DNA from: Duganella fentianensis | Lineage (GTDB): Bacteria > Pseudomonadota > Gammaproteobacteria > Burkholderiales > Burkholderiaceae_D | DNA: 64,000 nucleotides | Reading direction: 5' to 3' | Assembly (NCBI RefSeq): GCF_009857835.1 | Contig: NZ_WWCL01000004.1 | Location: 701,830-765,829 of the forward strand | In this document: positions 35,572 to 45,049 of the stretch, piece after piece | Position numbering within the stretch: the stretch's first letter is position 1 | How the letters are laid out: the number at the start of each line of letters is the position of its first letter | The notes under the pieces: generated by a model | Told to the model about the DNA's origin: nothing | Databases searched by the model: none | What the model saw: the letters and a program-made list of their open reading frames with translations, nothing else | Made by a program: the position numbers and the translations under genes

Positions 35572-37473
35572 ATGAATTACGCTGATTTCTATCAGCGCTC
35601 TATCGCCACGCCTGAACAATTCTGGCAAGACGAATCTGCGCTGATCCACTGGAACACGCCATGCACGCAAGTGCTCGATCATTCCAACCCGCCGTTCGCC
35701 AAGTGGTTCGTGGGCGGCACCACCAATCTGTGCTACAACGCGGTGGACCGCTGGGCAGCCAGCCAGGGCGACAAGGCGGCGCTGATCGCCATATCGACGG
35801 AAACGAATACGGAACGCAGCTATTCGTTCACTGAACTGCAGCGCGAAGTCGAGCGCTGCGCGGCCGTCATGCAGTCGCTGGGCGTAGGCCGTGGCGACCG
35901 TGTGCTGATCTACATGCCGATGATAGCCGAAGCGGCGTTTGCGATGCTGGCCTGCGCCCGCATAGGCGCGATCCACTCGGTAGTGTTCGGCGGCTTTGCC
36001 GCCAACTCGCTGGCCAGCCGCATCGATGATGCCAAGCCGGTGCTGATCGTGTCGGCCGATGGTGGCTCGCGCAACGGCAAAGCCATCCCTTATAAACACC
36101 TGCTCGACGAAGCCATCAACCTGTCCTCGGCCAAGCCGGCCAAGGTGCTGCTGGTGGACCGCAAGCTGGCGGCGATGGAACTGGTGGCAGGCCGTGATGT
36201 GGATTACGCCGAACTGCGCGCCGCCCACATGGATGCGCAAGTACCGGTCACCTGGATGGAGTCGAACGAGCCTTCCTACATCCTGTACACCTCGGGCACT
36301 ACCGGCAAGCCGAAAGGCGTGCAGCGCGACGTGGGCGGTTATGCCGTGGCGCTGGCCTCGTCGATGAAGTACAACTTCTGCGGCAATGCCGGTGAAACCT
36401 TCTTCGCTACCTCGGACATCGGCTGGGTAGTGGGCCACTCCTACATCGTGTATGGCCCGCTGATCGCCGGCATGGCTACTATCATGTACGAAGGCATGCC
36501 GATCTGCCCGGATCCCGGCATCTGGTGGAGCATCGTCGAGAAGTACAAGGTCACCCGCATGTTCTCGGCGCCGACCGCGATCCGCGTGCTGCGCAAGCAG
36601 CCGCCCGAATATATGCGCAAGTACAACCTGACCTCGCTGCGCGCACTGTATCTGGCCGGCGAGCCGCTCGACGAAACCACCTCGCAGTGGATCTACGACG
36701 AGCTGCACGTGCCCATTATCGACAACTACTGGCAGACCGAGACGGGCTGGCCTATCCTGTCGATTGCCAAGGGCATCGAAGACCTGCCTACCCGTCTGGG
36801 CAGCCCCGGCGTGCCCATGTATGGCTACAAGGTCAAACTGCTCAACGAGTCCACCGGCGAAGAATGCGGCGCCAACGAAAAAGGCGTGGTAGTGATCGAA
36901 GGCCCGCTGCCACCGGGCTGCATGCAGACCGTGTATGGTGACGATCAGCGCTTTGTGGATACCTACTGGTCCACCTTTACTGACCGGCAGGTGTACTCCA
37001 CCTTCGACTGGGGCCTGCGCGACGCGGATGGCTATTACTTCATCCTGGGCCGTACCGACGACGTGATCAACGTGGCCGGCCATCGTCTGGGCACTCGCGA
37101 AATCGAGGAATCGATTACCAGCCACCCGAATGTCTCGGAAGTGGCCGTGGTCGGGGTAGAGGACAAGCTGAAAGGGCAGGTGGCGGTAGCTTTCGTGATC
37201 GCCAAGAACGCTGCCGAAGTCAGCAGCGACGAACAGCGTGCGGCGCAGGAGAAGGAAATCTTCGCCGTGGTCGATCGTCAGCTGGGCGCGGTGGCACGGC
37301 CAGCGCGGGTGTTCTTCGTGCCTCAGCTGCCCAAGACCCGTTCCGGCAAGCTGTTACGCCGCTCGATACAGGCTATCTGCGAGGGCCGTAGCCCTGGCGA
37401 CCTGACGGCAATCGAAGATCCTGCATCTTTACAACAGATCCAGAACGCAGTGCAGAACGGCCTGAAAAATTAG
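35572..37473 (+). CDS. prpE: Propionyl-CoA synthetase
   Basis: A 633-residue ANL-family acyl-CoA synthetase. It has the phosphate loop YTSGTTGKPKGV, the core motif YWQTETGWP and the catalytic lysine near the end in RSGKLLRRSIQ. The N-terminal MNYADFYQRSIATPEQFW is typical of PrpE. It activates propionate to propionyl-CoA for PrpC. GGAGGAGA is placed before the ATG, 34 bases after prpF. A hairpin without T run follows and the uptake genes begin 93 bases later. Acetate may also be used, as in other PrpE proteins. Confidence 0.95.
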   Translation: MNYADFYQRSIATPEQFWQDESALIHWNTPCTQVLDHSNPPFAKWFVGGTTNLCYNAVDRWAASQGDKAALIAISTETNTERSYSFTELQREVERCAAVMQSLGVGRGDRVLIYMPMIAEAAFAMLACARIGAIHSVVFGGFAANSLASRIDDAKPVLIVSADGGSRNGKAIPYKHLLDEAINLSSAKPAKVLLVDRKLAAMELVAGRDVDYAELRAAHMDAQVPVTWMESNEPSYILYTSGTTGKPKGVQRDVGGYAVALASSMKYNFCGNAGETFFATSDIGWVVGHSYIVYGPLIAGMATIMYEGMPICPDPGIWWSIVEKYKVTRMFSAPTAIRVLRKQPPEYMRKYNLTSLRALYLAGEPLDETTSQWIYDELHVPIIDNYWQTETGWPILSIAKGIEDLPTRLGSPGVPMYGYKVKLLNESTGEECGANEKGVVVIEGPLPPGCMQTVYGDDQRFVDTYWSTFTDRQVYSTFDWGLRDADGYYFILGRTDDVINVAGHRLGTREIEESITSHPNVSEVAVVGVEDKLKGQVAVAFVIAKNAAEVSSDEQRAAQEKEIFAVVDRQLGAVARPARVFFVPQLPKTRSGKLLRRSIQAICEGRSPGDLTAIEDPASLQQIQNAVQNGLKN

Positions 37474-37484
37474 TTTTGCCGTAA

Positions 37485-37504
37485 GGGGCTGGTAAGCCAG
37501 CCCC
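37485..37504 (+). promoter_or_regulatory. Hairpin between prpE and the DUF485 gene
   Basis: GGGGCTGG (37485-37492) pairs perfectly with CCAGCCCC (37497-37504) around TAAG. No T run follows, so it more likely stabilises or attenuates the message than ends it. Confidence 0.5.
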
Positions 37505-37566
37505 ATTAATCTTGCCTCAAGCTCGAATAAAAAAAGAGTACCTGTACCTAAAATAGGAGACACAAA

Positions 37567-37875
37567 ATGCAAGATCATCTCGTTCAGAAGATAAAAAGTG
37601 ATCCCAACTATCACAAGTTGGTCAAAGTCCGTTCGGGCTACGGCTGGTGGCTGACGCTGGCCATGCTGGTGGTCTACTACGGCTACATCCTGCTGATCGC
37701 CTTCAACAAAGAGTTCATGGCAACCAAGCTCGGTGCCGGCGTCATGACCTGGGGGATTCCTCTCGGTCTGTTCGTCATTCTGTTCACCGTCATCATTACC
37801 GGCATCTACGTGCGTCGCGCTAACAGCGAATTCGACGAACTGACCGAAGCCATCAAAGCAAAGGTGAAAGCATGA
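37567..37875 (+). CDS. DUF485 small membrane protein (YjcH-like)
   Basis: A 102-residue protein with two membrane segments (about residues 28-48 and 61-84) and a charged C-terminal tail. The sequence belongs to DUF485, like E. coli YjcH, whose gene sits between acs and actP. Its stop overlaps the actP start (ATGA at 37872-37875), pointing to coupled synthesis and possibly a complex. A function as small partner of the symporter is generally assumed, not proven. AGGAGA precedes the start. Confidence 0.9.
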   Translation: MQDHLVQKIKSDPNYHKLVKVRSGYGWWLTLAMLVVYYGYILLIAFNKEFMATKLGAGVMTWGIPLGLFVILFTVIITGIYVRRANSEFDELTEAIKAKVKA

Positions 37876-39542
37876 ACGCACGTAAGTTTCTCTCTCTGAT
37901 GGCAGCCGTCGGGCTGCTCGGTGCCTCTGGTGCTGCTCTGGCAGCCGGTGGCGATCTGGGCCAGGCCACCAAACAGGCGACCAACTGGACCGCCATCATC
38001 ATGTTCGGCGTGTTCGTGGTGTTCACCCTGTTCGTGACCAAATGGGCTGCTGCCAAGACCAAATCGGCAGCTGACTTCTACACCGCCGGTGGCGGTATCA
38101 CCGGTTTCCAGAATGGTCTGGCGATCGCCGGCGACTACATGTCGGCTGCGTCCTTCCTGGGTATTTCCGCTTCCGTGTTCCTGAACGGTTACGACGGTCT
38201 GATCTACGCTATCGGCTTCCTGGTCGGCTGGCCTATCATCACCTTCCTGATGGCCGAGCGTCTGCGTAATCTGGGCCGCTTCACCTTTGCTGACGTAGCG
38301 GCTTACCGCTTCAAGCAGACCCCGATCCGCGTGTTCTCCGCTTCCGGTACGCTGGTGGTGGTGGCCTTCTACCTGATCGCCCAGATGGTGGGTGCAGGTC
38401 AGCTGATCAAACTGCTGTTCGGTCTGGACTACTGGATCGCCGTGGTACTGGTTGGTACGCTGATGATGATCTACGTGCTGTTCGGCGGCATGACGGCAAC
38501 CACCTGGGTGCAGATCATCAAGGCAGTGATGCTGCTGGGTGGCGCTTCCTTCATGGCCTTCGTGGTGATGGCACAATTCGGCTTCAGCCCTGAAGCGCTG
38601 TTCGCTAAAGCGGTTGAAGTGCACAGCAAAAAAGACGCCATCATGGGCCCAGGTACCTTCATCAAGGACCCGATCTCGGCAATCTCCTTCGGTATGGCAC
38701 TGATGTTCGGTACCGCCGGCCTGCCACACATCCTGATGCGCTTCTTCACCGTACCTAGCGCAAAAGAAGCACGTAAATCCGTGTTCTGGGCGACCACCTG
38801 GATTGGTTACTTCTACATCCTGACCTTCATCATCGGCTTCGGCGCAATCGTTCTGGTCAGCACCAACCCGGACTTCAAAGACAGCGCTGGCAAACTGCTG
38901 GGCGGTAACAACATGGCCGCTATCCACCTGGCTAAAGCCGTGGGCGGTGACGTGTTCCTCGGCTTCATCTCGGCTGTGGCATTCGCCACCATTCTGGCCG
39001 TGGTTGCCGGTCTGACCCTGTCGGGTGCATCGGCGGTATCGCACGACCTGTACGCTACCGTGATCAAAAAAGGTAAAGCTTCCGGCGCCAGCGAACTGAA
39101 AGTGTCGCGTATCACCACCATCGCTCTGGGTATCGTTGCTGTGGCTCTCGGTATCGCCTTCGAGAAGCAGAACATCGCCTTCATGGTGTCGCTGGCCTTC
39201 GCCATTGCTGCTTCGGCTAACTTCCCTGTGCTGTTCATGTCGGTACTGTGGAAAGACTGCACCACCCGTGGCGCTACCATCGGCGGCTTCATGGGCCTGA
39301 TCACTGCAGTGGGCCTGACCATACTGTCGAAATCGGTGTGGGTGGACGTACTGGGCAATGCCAAGGAAATCTTCCCCTACGCTTCGCCAGCCATCTTCTC
39401 GATGACGGTAGGCTTCGTCGGTATCTGGCTGTTCTCGATCACCGACAAGAGCAAGCGTGCGGCAGAAGACCGCGCCGGCTACGAAGCGCAGGAAATGCGT
39501 TCCGAAACCGGTATCGGTGCTGACGCTGCCAGCGGCCACTGA
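37872..39542 (+). CDS. actP: ActP-like monocarboxylate/sodium symporter
   Basis: A 556-residue member of the sodium:solute symporter family. The first 24 residues (MNARKFLSLMAAVGLLGASG, then AALA) look like the cleavable leader typical of ActP. About 13 membrane segments follow, with the family element ADFYTAGGGITGFQNGLAIAGDYMSAASFLG. ActP of E. coli takes up acetate, glycolate and also propionate. Placement directly behind prpE rather than acs suggests a role in propionate uptake here, which is inference. A hairpin terminator follows after about 100 bases. Confidence 0.92.
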   Translation: MNARKFLSLMAAVGLLGASGAALAAGGDLGQATKQATNWTAIIMFGVFVVFTLFVTKWAAAKTKSAADFYTAGGGITGFQNGLAIAGDYMSAASFLGISASVFLNGYDGLIYAIGFLVGWPIITFLMAERLRNLGRFTFADVAAYRFKQTPIRVFSASGTLVVVAFYLIAQMVGAGQLIKLLFGLDYWIAVVLVGTLMMIYVLFGGMTATTWVQIIKAVMLLGGASFMAFVVMAQFGFSPEALFAKAVEVHSKKDAIMGPGTFIKDPISAISFGMALMFGTAGLPHILMRFFTVPSAKEARKSVFWATTWIGYFYILTFIIGFGAIVLVSTNPDFKDSAGKLLGGNNMAAIHLAKAVGGDVFLGFISAVAFATILAVVAGLTLSGASAVSHDLYATVIKKGKASGASELKVSRITTIALGIVAVALGIAFEKQNIAFMVSLAFAIAASANFPVLFMSVLWKDCTTRGATIGGFMGLITAVGLTILSKSVWVDVLGNAKEIFPYASPAIFSMTVGFVGIWLFSITDKSKRAAEDRAGYEAQEMRSETGIGADAASGH

Positions 39543-39643
39543 TGGTATCCGGCTAGACAGCACACGCGCCGAGCTAACTTTCAATGCGAAACTTAGCTAT
39601 ATCAAGTGGCTGGATTAGCCGAAAATAAATAATGCTTGAAACG

Positions 39644-39675
39644 CAATGCCCGGTTCGCCGGGCATTGTCGTTTTT
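39644..39675 (+). terminator. Terminator with UUCG tetraloop after actP
   Basis: CAATGCCCGG (39644-39653) pairs perfectly with CCGGGCATTG (39658-39667) around a TTCG loop, an especially stable type. TCG and then five T follow. Confidence 0.8.
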
Positions 39676-39794
39676 AGGAGCTTTGCTCGGACGCCGCGTT
39701 GGCGTAGTCCTAGTTTGTGGTTTATCATCTGCCAACTATGCTGCCAAGTGGTAATGGGCGAGGTAGCATCGCCGATCAGATGCCACAGGTATTC

Positions 39795-42700
39795 ATGACT
39801 TACGTTGCAAGCTATTCCGAATTTATTGCCGAGGCCCTCGCGCTGGTAGGCGTTCCCGCCTGCGCTTACGACGTGGACGGCACGCTGCTTGCTGCCAATC
39901 CGGAACTGGTGGCTTTGCTGGGTACAGACCCGGCCGGACGCAATGCGGGCGATCTGTTCGCACGCCATGTGCGTACTGCCAGCCTGGCCGCCATGCAGAC
40001 GGCAGTCGAGGACTATCAGCGCTGGGACAGTTGCCTGACCTGTGCCGACGGGCGCTATCTGTCCGTACAGGCCAGCAGCAAACCGCTGCCGGCCAGCGCC
40101 GGCGTGCGTGGCGCCACCATCGTATTCCATGATATTACCGAGCTGGAGCGCGATCAGCGCGCGCTGCGCAAGACGCTGCTCGAGCAGCAGGCCATACTGG
40201 AAAATGCCGCAGTCGGGATTCTGTTCACCAGGGCTTCCACGGTACAGGAGTGCAATATCCGCTGCGCCGAGATGCTGGGCTATAGCCGGCAGGAACTCGA
40301 AGGCGGCTCCACCAATCAGGTCTTCCCGACCGAAGCGGAGTTTATCGAACTGGGGCGGGCAGCTGGTCCGCTGCTGGTGCAGGGTCTGTCGTTCAAGCGC
40401 GAAGCGCAGTTGCGCCGCAAGGATGGCACGCTGTTCTGGGCCCGCCTGTATGGCCGGGCAGTCGATCCTAGCAACACGGCCGATGGCACCATCTGGATCG
40501 TCGAAGACATCAACGAGCATCGCATCGATGAGGAAAAACTGCGCCGTGCGCTGCTGGAGATGCAGGCCATTATGGACAATGCGCCGCTGGCCATCGTGTT
40601 CCAGCGCGATCACCGCATCCTGCGCTATAACGACCGGTTTGCCGAATTCTTCGGCTTCAGCGTCGATAGCGGGGTGGGGCGCCTGACATCCACCCTGTAC
40701 CCGTCCGGCGCGATGTTCGATGCCGTGATGGCGCAGGCCTTGCCGCTGCTGGCCAGCGGCAAGCCGTATCAGGCCGAAATGGAAATGCGCCGGCAGGATG
40801 GCTCGACCTTCTGGGCCCACGCCTTCGGCTACGTGATCAATCCGGGCCGCTCGCAGCAGGACACTATCTGGATCTTTGATGACCGCAGCGCCCAGCGTCA
40901 GCATGAAGAAGGCACGCGCCAGCTGCTGCTGGAACAGAAAGCGATTCTCGATAACGCATCGATCGGCATCCTGTTCAGCAAATCGCATACAGTGGTCAGC
41001 TGCAATCCGCGCATGGCGCAGATGTTCGGCTACGACGTCAACGAAATGATAGGCCAGCCTTCGTCGGCCGTGTTCCCGTCCTATGAGCTGTACCGGGCGT
41101 TCCGGCGCGAAGCGGCGCCGCTGCTGGGCAAAGGGCTGCCGTTCGAGCTGTCCGCGTATGAGTTCAAGCGCAAGGATGGTAGCCTGTTCTGGTGCCGCGT
41201 GCGCGCCAAAGCCGTCGATGCCAGCCACCATGAAGGCGGCACCATCTGGATTCTGGAAGATGTGACGGTGTCGCGCCAGATGCAGATGGAAGTCGAAGCC
41301 ATCATGACCAATGCTTCGATGAGTATCCTGTTCACCAAGAACCGCGTGGTTACGCGCTACAACCGCGGCTTTGCCGAAATGTTCCGCTACGAAGGCGATG
41401 CGGCGCTGGGCCTGCCCGGCATGGCGCTCTACCCATCCCGTGCCGACTACGAAGCGCTGGGCGCGCAAGCTTATCCCTTCCTGTCGGTGGGCAAACCGTT
41501 CCAGACCGAGATCGAGATGCGGCGCGCCGATGACACGCGGATGTGGGCGCAGCTGATCGGCTATGTCATCAATCCCGAAGATCCGACCCAGGGCACGATC
41601 TGGGTGATCGAAGACCGTACCGAACAAAAGCGCGCCGAAGAATCGCTGCGCAATGCCCTGCTGGAGAATCAGGCAATTCTTGATAGTGCCGTGATGGGCA
41701 TCTCGATGATCGAACAGGGCCGCAACGTGCGCTGCAACGCCAAGATGGAAGAGCTGTTCGGCTATGCGCCCGGTGAGATGCAGGCGCTCAGCGTGCAGTC
41801 CTTCTACCCCGATCTGGAGGAGTGGGACAGGGCCCGTGCTGCTACCGCACGCGATTTCGAGGCGGGCCGCGTGCACGCTTCCGAATACCGGCTGGTGCGG
41901 CGCGATGGCTCGCTGTTCTGGGGCCGCCTGTCGGGCCGGCCGTTCGATCTGTCGCAGCCGCGCGGGCGCTCGGTCTGGCTGGTGGACGATGTGACGGAAC
42001 GCCACGAGGCGGCCGATGCCGTGCGCCGCGCGCGCGATGAACTGGAACTGCGCGTGCAGGAACGTACGGCCGAACTGGCGGGCGCCAACGCCCAGCTGCA
42101 GGCCGAGATCGTGGAACGCCGCCAGGCCGAAGCGCGTGTGCATCACATGGCCTACCACGACAGCCTGACCGGTCTGCCGAATCGCGCCCTGCTGGCCGAC
42201 AGGCTGGATCGTGCCATGCTGGCGGCGCAGCGTTCGGAACGCCTGCTGGCCGTGATGTTCATCGATCTGGATCGCTTCAAGACCATCAACGATACGCTGG
42301 GCCACCTGACGGGCGACCAGCTGCTCAAGGAAGTGGCCAGCCGTCTGTGCCGCGCGGTGCGCGCCAGCGATACTGTGGCCCGTCTGGGCGGCGACGAATT
42401 CGTGGTGCTGGTGCCGGGCATACGTTCGTCCGAAGAAGCCAGCAATGTGGCACAGAAGATTATCGAAGCCCTGTCCGAATCCGTCCCGCTGGAAGGGCGT
42501 AATCTGCATATCACGCCGTCGATAGGCATTTCCGTCTTCCCGGATGATGGCGGCGACGTTGAAACGCTGATGCGCCACGCCGACGCGGCGATGTACCACG
42601 CCAAAGCCAGCGGCCGGAATAATTACCAGTACTTCAAAGAGGCCATGAACCAGACGGCCGCGCGCCACTTCGAGCTGGAGTCGAGCTTGCGCGGCGCGCT

Positions 42701-43427
42701 GGCACTGGATGAATTCGAGCTGTACTACCAGCCCATCATGGATATCGGCACGCGCCGCCTGCATAGCATGGAAGTGCTGCTGCGCTGGCGCCACAAGGGC
42801 GAGCTGATACAGCCCGACCATTTCATCCCCATACTGGAAGAGAATGGCCAGATCGTGGCCGTGGGCGAGTGGGTGCTCAGGCAGGCCTGCAGCCAGAGCA
42901 TGGCATGGCGCGCAGCCGGCATGCTGCCGGTGCCGCTGGCGGTGAATCTGTCGCCGCGCCAGTTCATGCACCGTGGCCTGATGGATGCCATCCGCACGAT
43001 ATTGTCCGATACCGGCATGGACCCGCAGATGATCGAATTCGAGATCACCGAAACGGCGCTGATGCAGCACGGTGAGCAGACGCTGGATGTGCTGGGGCAG
43101 ATCGACAGGCTGGGCATCCGCCTGTCGATCGACGATTTCGGTACCGGTTACTCGAGTCTGGCCTATCTCAAGCGCTTCCCTGTGAAGAAGCTGAAGATAG
43201 ACCGCGCCTTCGTCAAGGATCTGGAAGCGAGCGCGGAAGACCGCGCCATCGTGGACGCGATCATTGCGCTGTCCGACAGCCTGCAGCTATCGGTGGTGGC
43301 GGAAGGGGTGGAGACGGAAGGGCAGTATGCCTTGCTGCAGCGTAGCGGCTGCCAGTATGCGCAAGGCTATCTGTTCTCGCAGCCAGTGCCGCATGCTACA
43401 GCCCAGCTGCTGCTGCCGCGCGCCTGA
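39795..43427 (+). CDS. Multi-PAS GGDEF-EAL cyclic-di-GMP signalling protein
   Basis: About 1210 residues. Six PAS domains are visible, five as tandem repeats of roughly 125 residues, each opening with LLEQQAILENA-type sequence and a GILFTK-like strand. A coiled linker (RDELELRVQERTAELAGANA) leads to the GGDEF domain, with an intact GGDEF near residue 865 and an upstream RxxD inhibitory site (RASD). The EAL domain has EVL instead of EAL (near residue 993), but DDFGTGYSSLAYLKRFP and the metal residues are kept, so both activities are possible. No membrane segment. The ATG at 39795 has AGG nearby; ATG 39738, ATG 39780 and GTG 39717 are alternatives. Confidence 0.88.
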   Translation: MTYVASYSEFIAEALALVGVPACAYDVDGTLLAANPELVALLGTDPAGRNAGDLFARHVRTASLAAMQTAVEDYQRWDSCLTCADGRYLSVQASSKPLPASAGVRGATIVFHDITELERDQRALRKTLLEQQAILENAAVGILFTRASTVQECNIRCAEMLGYSRQELEGGSTNQVFPTEAEFIELGRAAGPLLVQGLSFKREAQLRRKDGTLFWARLYGRAVDPSNTADGTIWIVEDINEHRIDEEKLRRALLEMQAIMDNAPLAIVFQRDHRILRYNDRFAEFFGFSVDSGVGRLTSTLYPSGAMFDAVMAQALPLLASGKPYQAEMEMRRQDGSTFWAHAFGYVINPGRSQQDTIWIFDDRSAQRQHEEGTRQLLLEQKAILDNASIGILFSKSHTVVSCNPRMAQMFGYDVNEMIGQPSSAVFPSYELYRAFRREAAPLLGKGLPFELSAYEFKRKDGSLFWCRVRAKAVDASHHEGGTIWILEDVTVSRQMQMEVEAIMTNASMSILFTKNRVVTRYNRGFAEMFRYEGDAALGLPGMALYPSRADYEALGAQAYPFLSVGKPFQTEIEMRRADDTRMWAQLIGYVINPEDPTQGTIWVIEDRTEQKRAEESLRNALLENQAILDSAVMGISMIEQGRNVRCNAKMEELFGYAPGEMQALSVQSFYPDLEEWDRARAATARDFEAGRVHASEYRLVRRDGSLFWGRLSGRPFDLSQPRGRSVWLVDDVTERHEAADAVRRARDELELRVQERTAELAGANAQLQAEIVERRQAEARVHHMAYHDSLTGLPNRALLADRLDRAMLAAQRSERLLAVMFIDLDRFKTINDTLGHLTGDQLLKEVASRLCRAVRASDTVARLGGDEFVVLVPGIRSSEEASNVAQKIIEALSESVPLEGRNLHITPSIGISVFPDDGGDVETLMRHADAAMYHAKASGRNNYQYFKEAMNQTAARHFELESSLRGALALDEFELYYQPIMDIGTRRLHSMEVLLRWRHKGELIQPDHFIPILEENGQIVAVGEWVLRQACSQSMAWRAAGMLPVPLAVNLSPRQFMHRGLMDAIRTILSDTGMDPQMIEFEITETALMQHGEQTLDVLGQIDRLGIRLSIDDFGTGYSSLAYLKRFPVKKLKIDRAFVKDLEASAEDRAIVDAIIALSDSLQLSVVAEGVETEGQYALLQRSGCQYAQGYLFSQPVPHATAQLLLPRA

Positions 43428-43459
43428 GCGGGCGCCGGCAGGCTGCGAGGTCGCGCCTA

Positions 43460-44224
43460 TCAGTCCAGCGTGGCCACCACGGGCGCGTGGTCGGAAGGCT
43501 GCTCCCATTTGCGCGGCACGCGGTCGATGATACAGGCGCTGCAGCGTTGCACCAGCGCGGGCGAAAGCAGTATGTGGTCGATGCGCAGCCCTTTGTTGAG
43601 GCGGAAACCCAGCGCGCGGTAATCCCACCAGCTGAACGATTTTTCCGCCTGTTCGAACAGGCGGTAGGCGTCGGCCAGACCGATGTCGAGCAGGCGCTGC
43701 AGCGCTGCCCGTTCCGGCACCGACACCAGTACCTGACCTTCCCACGCAGCCGGATCGTGCACATCGCGGTCTTCCGGCGCGATGTTGTAATCGCCCACCA
43801 CGGCCAGTTGCGGGTGCTGCGCTGCTTCGCTTTGGATCCAGTCATGGAAGGCGGCCAGCCAGCCCAGCTTGTACTGGTATTTATCGGAGTCTATGCTCTG
43901 GCCGTTAGGCACATAGGCACACACCACCCGCACGCCATCTATCGTGGCGGCGATGATACGTTGCTGGGCATCTTCATACAGCGGATTGTTTTTGACCACA
44001 TCGGCGATGGGCAATTTGGAAATGATGGCGACACCGTTGTAGGTTTTCTGGCCGCTGAAGACGACGTGATAGCCGGCCGCTTCGATGGCGGCTTGCGGGA
44101 ACTTATCATCCGTCATCTTCGTTTCCTGAATACACAGCACGTCGATGGGGTTTTCCTCCAGCCACTTCAGTACATGGGGCAGGCGGACGTTGAGGGAGTT
44201 GACGTTCCAGGTGGCCAATTTCAT
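43460..44224 (-). CDS. xth: Exodeoxyribonuclease III
   Basis: A 254-residue endonuclease/exonuclease/phosphatase-fold protein. It starts MKLATWNVNSLNVRLPHVLKW and has the catalytic strings LCIQETKMTDD (metal-binding Glu), GDYNIAPEDRDVHDP and RIDHILLSP, ending with the SDHAPV motif. It cleaves at abasic sites and removes 3' blocking groups in base-excision repair. Length is normal for the XthA family. It is convergent with the GGDEF-EAL gene, with 32 bases between, and no terminator is evident there. Confidence 0.95.
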   Translation of the reverse strand: MKLATWNVNSLNVRLPHVLKWLEENPIDVLCIQETKMTDDKFPQAAIEAAGYHVVFSGQKTYNGVAIISKLPIADVVKNNPLYEDAQQRIIAATIDGVRVVCAYVPNGQSIDSDKYQYKLGWLAAFHDWIQSEAAQHPQLAVVGDYNIAPEDRDVHDPAAWEGQVLVSVPERAALQRLLDIGLADAYRLFEQAEKSFSWWDYRALGFRLNKGLRIDHILLSPALVQRCSACIIDRVPRKWEQPSDHAPVVATLD

Positions 44225-44641
44225 TATTGTGTTCTTTCTTGCGTTGCCGTTGGGGCGGTTGAATTCATGCCGCGCATCTTACCGCATCTGCCGGAGGCCG
44301 GTTGTTGTTGCTAAGTTAATCATTTTTGTAAAAAAACATCGAAAAGGACTTTGTGCGGAACGAGGGCGAGGCTAAAATGCAGCAAATCGCCGAAAAATGA
44401 AAAAAAATTTCTGAAAATGTCTCGCCGTTGTCAAAATTGAACGGAAAGTACAGACATAGTAAGCAAAAAAGAAATATACTATTGCAAATTCATCAGAGAA
44501 CTAGTTTTTCTCGGCGGCAATAAAAAATATCAAGTACCGCGCATATTTCTATGTTGTAAAAGAATAATAAATGGTACTATATGGAAATTACTTGTGGTTT
44601 TAATAGTAAATTGCGCGTAGCGCATTTGCAAAGGATGAAAA
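44225..44641. other. AT-rich intergenic region of 417 bases
   Basis: The part from about 44300 to 44640 is far more AT-rich than its surroundings and lacks a gene. TTGTAA (44554-44559) and CTATAT (44577-44582) form a weak 17-base-spaced promoter. A short frame at 44571-44603 would encode ten residues with a Trp. TTGCGC-GTA-GCGCA just before the next gene is a small inverted repeat, and AAAGGATG gives the next gene a ribosome site. No known RNA family was recognised. Confidence 0.5.
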
Positions 44642-45049
44642 ATGCGAGCTGCATTTGAAGCATGGGCACAGAAAGACGGTCACATCGTCCGACGTCGTGA
44701 AGATAAACCTGATGAATACCTGGTCTTTGAGACCCAGCGCCGCTGGGTGATCTGGCAGGCTGCGCTGGCCCACGGCAAAGCGCCCGGCGGCCGCAAAACG
44801 GCAGCCCAGAAGGAAGCTGAAGCTCAGGAAAAAGCTAAACAGGCAGTACAGCGCGCACCGGCCATTGCACAGAACGATGCAGCCGTGCGTAATCAGGTGC
44901 TCAACGAAGTACTGGACGCGTTCTCGTCGCTCGGCGGTGCCGGTGGTCTGGACGATATCCTGAAAGTGGTGCAGAGTCTGAAACAGAAGCAGGAAACCGT
45001 GGCCGAGCAACCGGCCAAAACGGCAGAACGCGTGCACCACAACGCCTGA
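44642..45049 (+). CDS. Uncharacterised 135-residue protein
   Basis: Not a family I can name. The first 50 residues are a compact charged and aromatic section (FEAWAQKDGHIVRRR, VFETQRRWVIWQAALAHG). The middle is a highly charged Ala/Glu/Lys/Gln helix (about 55-80), probably coiled coil, followed by a second helical stretch containing LDAFSSLGGAGGLDDILKVV. No signal peptide, membrane segment or cysteine. It has an AGGA ribosome site, lies behind a long AT-rich upstream region and overlaps the DUF1653 gene by one base (TGATG), so the pair is co-translated. It may bind nucleic acid or another protein, but that is only a guess. Confidence 0.75.
   Translation: MRAAFEAWAQKDGHIVRRREDKPDEYLVFETQRRWVIWQAALAHGKAPGGRKTAAQKEAEAQEKAKQAVQRAPAIAQNDAAVRNQVLNEVLDAFSSLGGAGGLDDILKVVQSLKQKQETVAEQPAKTAERVHHNA

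Noticed and set aside
39615..43070. A 1151-residue open frame on the minus strand opposite the GGDEF-EAL gene
   Set aside because: Its product is His/Gln/Ala-rich without any family motif; it mirrors the codon pattern of the real plus-strand gene.
44571..44603. A ten-codon frame that could be a leader peptide
   Set aside because: No ribosome site, no run of regulatory codons and no terminator/antiterminator pair after it.
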